From: Methylococcaceae bacterium | Lineage (GTDB): Bacteria > Pseudomonadota > Gammaproteobacteria > Methylococcales > Methylomonadaceae | DNA length: 8,001 nt | Assembly: GCA_003155565.1 (NCBI GenBank) | Contig: PMDM01000430.1 | Coordinates: 3,481 to 11,481, forward strand | Direction of reading: 5' to 3' | Part shown: piece by piece, positions 1-6,372 of the stretch | How positions within the stretch are numbered: the stretch's first letter is position 1 | Layout: each line of letters starts with the position of its first letter | Made by a program: the position numbers and the translations under genes | The notes under the pieces: model-generated | The model's input: the letters and a program-made list of their open reading frames with translations, nothing else | The model's database searches: none | Told to the model about the DNA's origin: nothing

Positions 1-2
1 CA

Positions 3-41
3 GCCATTGCCCCTGTGTCTGTAGCAAAAGAGTTGTTTTGA
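3..41 (+). CDS. Possible 3' end of an upstream gene (partial)
   Basis: One frame is open from the window edge to a TGA at 39-41 and would encode a short tail, AIAPVSVAKELF. The composition is protein-like, and the TGA overlaps an ATG at 41-43 (TGATG), an arrangement often seen in translationally coupled genes. A second frame (positions 1-24) also ends in a stop, and the frame of the next gene is itself open to the window edge, so only the sequence to the left can settle which frame is coding. Too short to assign any family. Confidence 0.25.
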   Translation, partial: AIAPVSVAKELF

Positions 42-103
42 TGGATAATTATTCACGGGGGTCGACAAATTTTATAGCGAAGGCAATGAGCTTAGAGATA
101 AAA

Positions 104-955
104 ATGCGATACGTCCTGCTAATCGGCCTGTTGTTGCCTTGTCTTAGCTGTGCTGAAACTTCATTATGGCGTGTTAGTAAGGGGAAAAACCAGCTATACA
201 TCGGCGGGACGGTACATTTATTAAGCAAGTCAGATTACCCTTTGCCTGATGAGTTTGAACAGGCTTTCCGGGAAATCGATTTGTTAGTGCTGGAAGCAGA
301 CCTGGATGCTTTATCAAAACCCAAAGCGCAAGCGCAGTTACTGAAAAGCTTGTTATACACGGATGGTTCGACCTTAAAAAGCAGGATTAAACCCAAGGCC
401 TACAAGGCACTTGAGCGTTATTGTAAAACTGCCGGTTTCTCTATGGCTGCGATGCAGAAAATGAAACCTGCCATGGTGGTCTTGACCTTAACGATGACAG
501 AATTGAAGCGCTTGGGCTTGGCTGGTGCTGGGGTAGACCAATTTTTCCTTGATAAGGCTAAAGCAAAAGGCAAAAAAACCGCAGGTTTGGAATCAGCAGA
601 AACCCAAATTAGCACGTTGGAAAACATGGGAAAAGGTCGTGAAAATGAGTTGATCCTGTCTACCATCAAGGAACTCAAACAAACGCCGAAATTCATGGAA
701 GATATGAAAAAAGCCTGGCGCACTGGCAATTTGGTTGATCTGGAACAAGTAGGCATTAAAACGATGCGGGCAGAGTTCCCTGAACTTAATAAAAGCCTGC
801 TGATTAGCCGCAACAATACCTGGATACCGAAAATTAAGGCCATGCTGACCACGCCGGAACGGGAATTGATATTAGTGGGTGCATTGCATTTGGCTGGGGA
901 AGAGGGCGTGTTGGCGCAATTGAAAAAACAAGGGTTTGCCGTCGAACAATATTGA
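104..955 (+). CDS. TraB/GumN family protein, exported
   Basis: A 283-residue protein of the TraB/PrgY/GumN (TIKI-like) family. The two family hallmarks are present: a GTxH motif near the N-terminus (G35-T-V-H38, preceded by YIG) and a GxxH motif near the C-terminus (G259-A-L-H262, followed by LAGEEG). In characterised TIKI proteins equivalent histidine motifs belong to a metal-dependent protease; bacterial members are mostly uncharacterised, so peptidase activity here is inference. The ATG at 104 is chosen because it opens directly into a signal peptide: MR, a hydrophobic core (YVLLIGLLLPCL), then a possible signal peptidase I site after S-C-A17. C16 does not sit in a good lipobox. AGAG at about 94-97 is a modest ribosome binding site. 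The frame stays open upstream, with an alternative ATG at 41 that would put 21 extra residues before the signal peptide and overlap the TGA at 39-41. The protein is likely periplasmic. Family assignment is firm, function unknown. Confidence 0.88.
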   Translation: MRYVLLIGLLLPCLSCAETSLWRVSKGKNQLYIGGTVHLLSKSDYPLPDEFEQAFREIDLLVLEADLDALSKPKAQAQLLKSLLYTDGSTLKSRIKPKAYKALERYCKTAGFSMAAMQKMKPAMVVLTLTMTELKRLGLAGAGVDQFFLDKAKAKGKKTAGLESAETQISTLENMGKGRENELILSTIKELKQTPKFMEDMKKAWRTGNLVDLEQVGIKTMRAEFPELNKSLLISRNNTWIPKIKAMLTTPERELILVGALHLAGEEGVLAQLKKQGFAVEQY

Positions 956-963
956 TACCGCTT

Positions 964-996
964 TGGTAGGTGGGGTGAGGTACGAACCCCCAACAC
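964..996. repeat. Palindromic repeat-like element upstream of the transporter gene
   Basis: The gap between the TraB-family gene and the transporter gene contains a GC-rich imperfect palindrome. GGGGT at 972-976 can pair with ACCCC at 986-990 around a 9-base loop (GAGGTACGA); a shifted pairing of TGGGG at 971-975 with CCCCA at 988-992 is also possible. It has no T-tract, so it is not a standard terminator. From memory, its layout (TAGG, G-rich arm, GAGGTACGAA, C-rich arm, CAACA) resembles a short dispersed palindrome found between genes in many cyanobacteria and some proteobacteria, usually with TTGGGTT/AACCCAA arms. Only one copy is visible here, so its repeat status is inferred. Confidence 0.4.
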
Positions 997-1031
997 ACAG
1001 CTTTACACCACAGTAAACACAAGGACTCCAG

Positions 1032-2303
1032 ATGCCACAAGTTAAAAGAGTTATTGCCTCCACGATGATAGGCAATGGTTTGGAATGGTACGACTACGCG
1101 CTGTATGGCACATTTACCGCACTTATCAGCAAACATTTTTTCCCAGCGGGGGATGATGCCGTTGCATTGATCGCAACCTTTGGTATTTTTGCTATCGGCT
1201 TCCTCATGCGGCCTTTAGGTGCCATGTTTTTCGGCTATATTGGTGACAAATACGGGCGTAAAAATGCGCTCGCATTGTCCATTCTGCTCATGGCTTTCCC
1301 TACCGCATGCATCGGGTTGTTACCGACTTACCAAGAGATAGGCTTATGGGCGCCCGCGTTGTTAACAGTGATTCGCTTAGTTCAAGGCGTAGCTATTGGC
1401 GGTGAATTTGGTGGTTCTATCGTGTACTTAGTGGAACATGCCTCAGCCAAAAATAAAAATCAGATGGGCAGTCTATCTATACTCAGTATGCTAATCGGTT
1501 TGCTCAGCGGAGCCATGATCGCCGCAGCCTTGGCGCACCTTATGCCTTCAGAGGCTTTTGATAGCTATGGCTGGCGTATTCCTTTCATCTTGGGTTTTTT
1601 TATAGGTATTATCGGCTTATATATCCGTATAAAACTGGATGAAAGCCCGGTCTTTATGGAAGCCAAAGAAGCTGGACATACCTCGGATGCCCCAGTTAAG
1701 GCTGCCTTGCAGCAAAACTATAAGGAAATTCTGCTGGGGGTTGGTATTTATCTGGCCGTGACCATCCCGTTTTATATACAAACGGTGTTCATGCCCAGCT
1801 TTATGGTCAAGTTCCTGAAATTGTCCACCTCAGATTCCCTGTTGATCTTTTCGCTTAGTTTATTGACCATGATGGTCGTAGCGCCGATTTCGGCTTGGTT
1901 AAGCGATAAAAAAGACCGGGAAGTTGTCCTTAAAGTCGTGCTGATACTGTATGTCGCCTTTGCTATTCCCTATATTTATCTACTGGAGCAGAAAACCTTT
2001 GCATACGTCCTGGCCTCTCAGCTCATGTTCTCGGCCATTTTAGGAGCTTACATAGCCCCCATTCCTACCCTGGTGGTCGAGTTGTTTCCGACTAAAACGC
2101 GCTATACCGGCATGTCCCTTGCGTGTAATCTGGCAGCGGCAATATTCGGTGGTACTGCACCCATACTGGTCACCAAAATGATTACCTTGACAGGCTCCAA
2201 TTCGCCAATTTCCTTTTACATCATGGCGGCGGCGTTCGCTTCATTCTTCTGTATAGCCTCGGTCAGGGTGCGTCGTCATCGAGATTTGTTGCATTTGGTG
2301 TGA
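1032..2303 (+). CDS. MFS transporter, metabolite:H+ symporter (MHS) family
   Basis: A 423-residue inner-membrane protein with about twelve hydrophobic segments, matching the usual length of the MHS branch of the major facilitator superfamily (relatives of ProP, KgtP and ShiA). Family markers visible are the GNGLEWYD motif in the first membrane segment (residues 14-21), the loop 2-3 MFS motif GYIGDKYGRKNAL (68-80), RLVQGVAIGGEFGGS in segment 4 (115-129), YGWRIPF before segment 6 (179-185), and VELFPTKTRYTGMSL before segment 11 (349-363). A second cytoplasmic motif (SDKKDRE, 291-297) lies between segments 8 and 9. Members import organic acids, betaine or proline with protons; the substrate cannot be read from sequence. 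AAGGA at 1021-1025 sits six bases before the ATG and supports the start. The gene follows the TraB-family gene after 76 bases that include a palindrome; whether they share a transcript is unclear. The open reading frame is intact. Confidence 0.93.
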   Translation: MPQVKRVIASTMIGNGLEWYDYALYGTFTALISKHFFPAGDDAVALIATFGIFAIGFLMRPLGAMFFGYIGDKYGRKNALALSILLMAFPTACIGLLPTYQEIGLWAPALLTVIRLVQGVAIGGEFGGSIVYLVEHASAKNKNQMGSLSILSMLIGLLSGAMIAAALAHLMPSEAFDSYGWRIPFILGFFIGIIGLYIRIKLDESPVFMEAKEAGHTSDAPVKAALQQNYKEILLGVGIYLAVTIPFYIQTVFMPSFMVKFLKLSTSDSLLIFSLSLLTMMVVAPISAWLSDKKDREVVLKVVLILYVAFAIPYIYLLEQKTFAYVLASQLMFSAILGAYIAPIPTLVVELFPTKTRYTGMSLACNLAAAIFGGTAPILVTKMITLTGSNSPISFYIMAAAFASFFCIASVRVRRHRDLLHLV

Positions 2304-2491
2304 TGTCGGAGTGACCAAAATTTAGCAATGAAATAAGCAATAGGCTTTGAATTGTTCTTTGATTGTCACAAATCAGATCTGGTTCACAAATTTAAACCAA
2401 AATGCTTGTTACCATTAAAGCGGCTTGTAATGCCCACTAGGAGTGCTGTCCGGGAAAAGCTTACGCTCGCTCATCGTTTCAAACTAGGCTT

Positions 2492-2498
2492 AAAGGGG
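2492..2498 (+). promoter_or_regulatory. Ribosome binding site that fixes the protease start
   Basis: AAAGGGG lies six bases before the ATG at 2505, and a second GAAGG follows immediately. The same frame is open back to 2352, but the upstream part encodes a basic, non-secretory stretch. This purine-rich site plus the signal peptide beginning at 2505 make 2505 the likely true start. Confidence 0.65.
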
Positions 2499-2504
2499 AA
2501 GGTT

Positions 2505-3107
2505 ATGCAAAAAAATGTCATCCAATCGCTATTTGTTGTCACTTTAGCTGTGTCGAGTGTGAATGCTTGGGGCGAGGGAATGATTAACAAGTGTAAAAAC
2601 CAGCAAGGCGAGTTGATTTATCAAAAATCGCCCTGTAAGGATACTGCCGATACCGTCACTTCCTGGACACCAAAGGCAGCCGCCAAGCCGCTGGTTTCAG
2701 AAACCGAGCAAGATAAGGATGCCAAAAAAGAACCTTCACCAGTATTAAAGCTTAAACAGAATGCTGGCGGTCATTATGCAACAGATGCCAGTATTGACGG
2801 TAAGTCGCTTAACTTCGTTGTTGATACCGGCGCTTCTTTTGTTTCCTTACCAGAATCTGTTGCGCACAGCGCACAAATTTATTGTGATGACAAAATAAAC
2901 ATGAATACCGCGAATGGTGTCGCCGATGCCTGTACCGCAAAAATTAAAAAACTTCAGTTCGGCCCCTTCTTTGTGCAGGACGTGGCAGCGGTTATCGTCC
3001 CCAACTTAAGTCAACCGCTACTGGGGATGAATGTCCTGCAATTATTCAAAGTTGCACAAGAGAATGGCGAGATGAATATTTCAGTCTTCGAAAAAACAAA
3101 GCCTTAG
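2505..3107 (+). CDS. Exported retropepsin-like aspartic protease with DUF4124-like N-terminus
   Basis: A 200-residue protein. Residues 1-21 form a signal peptide (MQKN, a hydrophobic core, cleavage after V-N-A21), so the product should be periplasmic. Residues 25-50 (INKCKNQQGELIYQKSPCKD) resemble DUF4124, a small domain of exported proteobacterial proteins with a cysteine pair, here C30 and C44. A charged linker rich in Lys, Glu and Ala (about 55-80) leads to a retropepsin-like domain (about 86-197). This carries the catalytic F-V-V-D107-T-G-A-S signature, a hydrophobic-hydrophobic-glycine motif (LLGMNVL, 172-178), and a second cysteine pair (C127, C143) that could form a disulfide. There is only one DTG, so, as for retroviral proteases, an active enzyme would need a dimer; that is inference from the family. 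Related proteins are usually annotated as TIGR02281-type or clan AA aspartic proteases. Substrate unknown. It lies 201 bases after the transporter gene and converges with ridA. Confidence 0.85.
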   Translation: MQKNVIQSLFVVTLAVSSVNAWGEGMINKCKNQQGELIYQKSPCKDTADTVTSWTPKAAAKPLVSETEQDKDAKKEPSPVLKLKQNAGGHYATDASIDGKSLNFVVDTGASFVSLPESVAHSAQIYCDDKINMNTANGVADACTAKIKKLQFGPFFVQDVAAVIVPNLSQPLLGMNVLQLFKVAQENGEMNISVFEKTKP

Positions 3108-3225
3108 AACAACTTCGAGCGGGTGGATTATTGTCATGCTTGATTGGAAAACGCTTGCGGGTAAAGCAAAATTAGTTGAATGCTTGGTATGGTAGGAATA
3201 ATGGCGAAACAGGGAGTTTTTGGTA

Positions 3226-3627
3226 TCAGTTAAGGTAATCTTGCGGGTTAAGATACATAATCGCGTCCATTTCCACCTGCGCAGCCTTGGGTAAAGCGGC
3301 AACCCCAACAGCAGCGCGGGCGGGGTAGGGTTCTTGGAAATAGCGTCCCATAATTTCATTGACGATGGGGAAGTGCGATAAATCGGTTAGGAAAACATTC
3401 AGTTTTACAATATCTGAAAGATTGCCACCCGCTGCTTCCGCAACCGCTTTCAAGTTGTTGAACACCTGTGTAATCTGAATAGAAATATCACCTTCGACCA
3501 ATTGCATCGTTTCAGGAACCAAGGGAATTTGTCCTGACAGATAAACCGTATGGTTAACTTTAACGGCTTGAGAATAAGTGCCTATGGCTTGTGGAGCTAG
3601 CTCGGTGTTGATGATTTCTTTGGTCAT
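3226..3627 (-). CDS. ridA: RidA family reactive enamine/imine deaminase
   Basis: A 133-residue cytosolic protein of the RidA (YjgF/YER057c/UK114) family, close to the usual 127-130 residues. RidA hydrolyses reactive enamines and imines released by PLP-dependent dehydratases such as IlvA, preventing 2-aminoacrylate damage; the active form is a trimer. Family features seen: YSQAVKV with Y18, the YLSGQIPL strand (29-36), AEAAGG (63-68), [10 protein letters not shown] (74-83), and the C-terminal [14 protein letters not shown] with the substrate-carboxylate arginine R104, followed by the VEMDAI segment with E119. Small departures are GTYSQ instead of the common GPYSQ, and alanine at 106 where E. 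coli RidA has a cysteine; neither is expected to abolish activity. No convincing Shine-Dalgarno sequence precedes the ATG (CCACGCCAAA), so it may be poorly or leaderlessly initiated, or rely on the upstream transcript. It lies 178 bases downstream of spoT on the same strand, a linkage common in gammaproteobacteria. Confidence 0.94.
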   Translation of the reverse strand: MTKEIINTELAPQAIGTYSQAVKVNHTVYLSGQIPLVPETMQLVEGDISIQITQVFNNLKAVAEAAGGNLSDIVKLNVFLTDLSHFPIVNEIMGRYFQEPYPARAAVGVAALPKAAQVEMDAIMYLNPQDYLN

Positions 3628-3672
3628 TTTGGCGTGGTAATTGGCGGATCAAGTAAGAGTAATCGTCAAGTT

Positions 3673-3799
3673 AAGGAATCTCTGAATAAGTCCTTCGACG
3701 ACCCGAGGAAGTGTCTGTGGTGCAAGCTCAGGACGAACGATAACGGTTTGATTTCGTTCGTGGTAGGTCGTGAGCTTGTCGAACGAACCATGAAAGGAT
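3673..3799. repeat. Compound REP-like palindrome between spoT and ridA
   Basis: This gap holds two related, oppositely oriented modules. CAAGCTCA at 3723-3730 is the exact reverse complement of TGAGCTTG at 3771-3778, and CGAACG at 3734-3739 is the reverse complement of CGTTCG at 3755-3760. The right module can fold by itself: TTCGTGGT (3757-3764) pairs with ACCATGAA (3787-3794, one G-T pair), then TCGT (3768-3771) pairs with ACGA (3783-3786) after a 3-base bulge, leaving the loop GAGCTTGTCGA. In the left module GTCCT (3690-3694) can pair with AGGAC (3730-3734). Both modules resemble, from memory, dispersed intergenic palindromes of the GTTCGTGGTGAGCTTGTCGA type found in many environmental proteobacteria. 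Transcription of spoT-ridA would pass through it, so it could affect mRNA stability or termination; that is inference. There is no T-tract for a classic terminator. Confidence 0.6.
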
Positions 3800-3805
3800 C
3801 TGGTT

Positions 3806-5974
3806 TTACGCTTTTACCCGAGTAATTTTTATAACAATCGGCAATTCTTTAAGCTTTCGCATAATTTTGGCTAAATGTACACGGTCTTTTACGCTAACGG
3901 TGATTAGATCGACGGAGAGCCGGGAATCTTGTTCGATCACGGTGACATTTTCAATATTGGAATTATGCTCTGAGATCATCGAGGCCACTGTTGCTAGCGA
4001 TCCGCGCTGATTGAGTACCTCAAGACGAAGTTCAGCCGAAAATTCGCCTGTTGCATCATGGCTCCACTCAACGTCCAGCCAGCTTGTCTGTTTTTTTCTG
4101 ACATCGTTACTGTTCCGGCATTCATGATGATGCACGACGATACCTTTGCCAGGATTGAAAAAACCAATGATAGAGTCGCCGGGAATGGGGCGGCAACACT
4201 TTGCCAAGGTTATCACCATACCCTCAGTGCCTTTGATAACAAGGGGTGTTTTCTGGATTTGGTCATTATCTTCAAGCCTGACCGCCGCATGTATGTCTTT
4301 CTGGGTAAGTTGTTTGGCAATCAAGAACGGCATTTTATTGCCTAAGCCAATATCTTCCAGTAATTCATCTAGCGATTGCTTGCCAGTTACTTCAAGTAGA
4401 GACTTCATTCGGGACTTGTCTATGTTTTCAAGCTGCAAATGTATGACCTGCAATTCCTTATCCAATAGACGGCGACCCAGGCTGATGGCCTCTTTTTGTT
4501 TGAAGTTTTTTAAATAATTACGAATGCCGGAACGCGCCTTGGCGGTGGTGACATAATTGAGCCACAGCGGATTAGGCCGTGCCCAGATGGCAGTAATGAC
4601 TTCAACCGTAACACCGTTTTCGAGTTTGGTTTGCAATGGTACCAATTTGCGGTCAACCCGTGCAGAAACACAGGCATTACCAATATCGGTATGCACGGCG
4701 TAGGCAAAATCAATAATGCTCGCGCCCCTGGGCATTTTGATAATCTCACCTTTGGGGGTAAAAACGAAAACTTCTTGAGGGAAAAGGTCTATCTTTAAAT
4801 TGTCGATAAACTCCAGGGAATCTCCCGCCGATTGCTGGATTTCCAATAAGTCACGCAACCATTCATTGGCACGATCCTGAAACCTGTCATTTTTGTCTTC
4901 ATCAGATTTATACAGCCAATGCGCCGCGATGCCAGATTCAGCCATACGGTGCATTTCGTGCGTCCGTATCTGAATCTCGATAGGGAAGCCATAAGGGCCA
5001 ATCAGTATCGTGTGCAGAGACTGATACCCGTTAGCCTTAGGTAAAGCAATGTAATCTTTGAAGCGCCCTGGTATCGGTTTATATAAATTATGGACGATAC
5101 CTAGAATACGGTAACAATCATCCACGTTGTTACAGAAAATTCGGAAGGCGTACACATCAAAGACATCGGTCAGGGAAACTTTTTTGAGTAGCATCTTTTG
5201 ATAGATGCTGTAGAGGTTTTTTTCCCGCCCGGAGACATCGCATGTCAAATTGTCTTGAGTAATACGGTTTTTTAGGGTGTTTTCGATAACGTCGATGACT
5301 TTTCGGCGATTGCCCCTGGCTCTTTTTAAAGCAGTATCCAAAATAGCGTAACGGCGTGGGTACATCGCCTGAAAACTAAGGGTTTCAAGTTTATGCCGGA
5401 TGCTGTTCATGCCCAGTCGATTGGCAATAGGGGCGTAAATATCCAGGGTTTCGCGGGCTATACGGCGCTTGGTTTCAGCGGGCATAGCGCCCAGAGTTTG
5501 CATATTATGTAGCCGGTCAGCAAGTTTGACCATGATGACGCGCAAATCCTTGCCCATCGCCAGAAACATTTTGCGGACGTTTTCGGCCTGAGTTTCGGCG
5601 TGAGATTTGCTGTCGATTTTGGTTAGCTTGGTGACACCATCTACCAGTTCTGAAACTTCACGGTTGAATGTTTTGGCGAGCTCTTGTTTATCTACGCCCG
5701 TGTCTTCGATAACGTCATGCAGTATCGCCGCCATAATGCAGTTAGCATCCATGCGCATTTCGGCAAGACTGATAGCAACTGCGACGGGATGGCAGATATA
5801 AGCTTCGCCGCTTTTACGGAATTGACCAGAATGCGCCTTGGCACCAAATTCATAAGCGCGGACACAATCGTCGATTTGAGCCTTATCAAGATAGCCGGAC
5901 AATGCCGAACACAAACGCCTTATCAGTTTATCCTGAGGACGTTCAAGCTCGATAGTGTCAGCGGCTTCCAACAT
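3806..5974 (-). CDS. spoT: Bifunctional (p)ppGpp synthetase/hydrolase SpoT
   Basis: A 722-residue long RelA/SpoT homologue that makes and degrades the alarmone (p)ppGpp. The hydrolase domain (about 28-180) keeps its metal and catalytic residues: H62 in YICHPVAVA, H86-D87 in ILHDVIEDT, E90-D91, and D153, R154 and N157 in KLADRLHNM, so hydrolysis should be functional. The synthetase domain (about 245-355) contains GRFKDYIALPKANGYQSLHT and EIQIRT. R304-F-K-D307 is the RXKD form typical of bifunctional enzymes, as opposed to the EXDD form of synthesis-only RelA. A TGS domain (about 398-460), a helical region, a zinc-finger-like segment (C593-C594, H615-H617, C619) and a C-terminal ACT domain (about 643-720) complete the usual layout. 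The ATG lies 9 bases after the rpoZ stop with only a weak TAAG before it, so translational coupling to rpoZ is likely. Full length and intact. Confidence 0.97.
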   Translation of the reverse strand: MLEAADTIELERPQDKLIRRLCSALSGYLDKAQIDDCVRAYEFGAKAHSGQFRKSGEAYICHPVAVAISLAEMRMDANCIMAAILHDVIEDTGVDKQELAKTFNREVSELVDGVTKLTKIDSKSHAETQAENVRKMFLAMGKDLRVIMVKLADRLHNMQTLGAMPAETKRRIARETLDIYAPIANRLGMNSIRHKLETLSFQAMYPRRYAILDTALKRARGNRRKVIDVIENTLKNRITQDNLTCDVSGREKNLYSIYQKMLLKKVSLTDVFDVYAFRIFCNNVDDCYRILGIVHNLYKPIPGRFKDYIALPKANGYQSLHTILIGPYGFPIEIQIRTHEMHRMAESGIAAHWLYKSDEDKNDRFQDRANEWLRDLLEIQQSAGDSLEFIDNLKIDLFPQEVFVFTPKGEIIKMPRGASIIDFAYAVHTDIGNACVSARVDRKLVPLQTKLENGVTVEVITAIWARPNPLWLNYVTTAKARSGIRNYLKNFKQKEAISLGRRLLDKELQVIHLQLENIDKSRMKSLLEVTGKQSLDELLEDIGLGNKMPFLIAKQLTQKDIHAAVRLEDNDQIQKTPLVIKGTEGMVITLAKCCRPIPGDSIIGFFNPGKGIVVHHHECRNSNDVRKKQTSWLDVEWSHDATGEFSAELRLEVLNQRGSLATVASMISEHNSNIENVTVIEQDSRLSVDLITVSVKDRVHLAKIMRKLKELPIVIKITRVKA

Positions 5975-5983
5975 GGCTTACAT

Positions 5984-6223
5984 TTAAAACATCGGATTTC
6001 TATCGTGTACTTCACCAGCACGGTGCAGTAGGTTGATATTCTCTTCAGTAACATGGCCTTCTGCGATTTCACGTAAGGCGAGTACGGTATCTTTATCTTT
6101 GTTGCGCGGCACAAATTCTGTCGCACCATGGCTGAGCTGCCGCGCCCTGGTGCTTGCCAGTAACACCAGTTTAAAGCGGTTTTCAACATGTTCTAAACAA
6201 TCTTCGATGGTAACTCTTGCCAT
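5984..6223 (-). CDS. rpoZ: DNA-directed RNA polymerase omega subunit
   Basis: A 79-residue protein beginning [30 protein letters not shown], which matches the conserved start of omega, including the NRF-LV-LA--RARQ core that packs on the beta-prime subunit. A second conserved block, [14 protein letters not shown] (residues 43-56), follows. Omega helps assemble RNA polymerase and, in E. coli, forms part of one ppGpp binding site, which fits its position directly before spoT. It is shorter than E. coli omega (91 residues), lacking the variable glutamine/glutamate-rich tail, which is common in the family. The start is supported by AAGGAAA about six bases upstream of the ATG. The preceding 149-base AT-rich gap suggests its own promoter. 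The usual gammaproteobacterial neighbour gmk is not upstream; pgk is there instead. Confidence 0.96.
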   Translation of the reverse strand: MARVTIEDCLEHVENRFKLVLLASTRARQLSHGATEFVPRNKDKDTVLALREIAEGHVTEENINLLHRAGEVHDRNPMF

Positions 6224-6372
6224 TTTGTTTCCTTATATTTTAGGGTTATTCTGTAAGACCACGCTGATGGTCAGTTGGTTCTAATTTAACACGTTTATCA
6301 TTAAATCAAATGAAAAACAACAAGTTGTTATGCTTAGCTTTAAATAAAAATTGTAATAGTTTGATTATATTG
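6224..6372 (-). promoter_or_regulatory. AT-rich gap with probable rpoZ-spoT promoter region
   Basis: This 149-base stretch between the pgk stop and the rpoZ start is clearly more AT-rich than the flanking genes and has no plausible gene. On the minus strand possible sigma-70 elements occur (TTGATT with TAAATT about 15 bases later; also TTGTTG with a poor -10), but none is close to consensus, so no exact promoter is claimed. Two small inverted repeats are present: AACAA/TTGTT at 6316-6329, followed on the minus strand by a T-run, and GACCA/TGGTC at 6257-6272 with a 6-base loop in the presumed rpoZ leader. Either could be chance in AT-rich DNA. A weak terminator for pgk is possible but unproven. 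Confidence 0.3.

Noticed and set aside
418..996. A long minus-strand open frame (192 codons) opposite the TraB-family gene
   Set aside because: The plus-strand frame has clear family motifs and a signal peptide; the antisense frame has none and crosses the intergenic palindrome.
2353..2373. Small inverted repeat TGATT/AATCA after the transporter gene
   Set aside because: Five AT-rich base pairs without a T-tract; expected by chance.
2352..2504. N-terminal extension of the protease frame back to 2352
   Set aside because: The extension is basic, has no signal character and no ribosome binding site, while the ATG at 2505 has a strong one and starts a signal peptide.
3153..3170. Possible terminator stem (GCTT/AAGC) between the convergent protease and ridA genes
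   Set aside because: The stem is only four base pairs with a short T-run on the minus strand; this is too weak to call a terminator.
3634..3825. A 63-codon plus-strand reading frame between ridA and spoT
   Set aside because: It lies almost entirely in the palindromic repeat-like element and runs into the spoT 3' end on the other strand; it has no ribosome binding site and no protein-like pattern.
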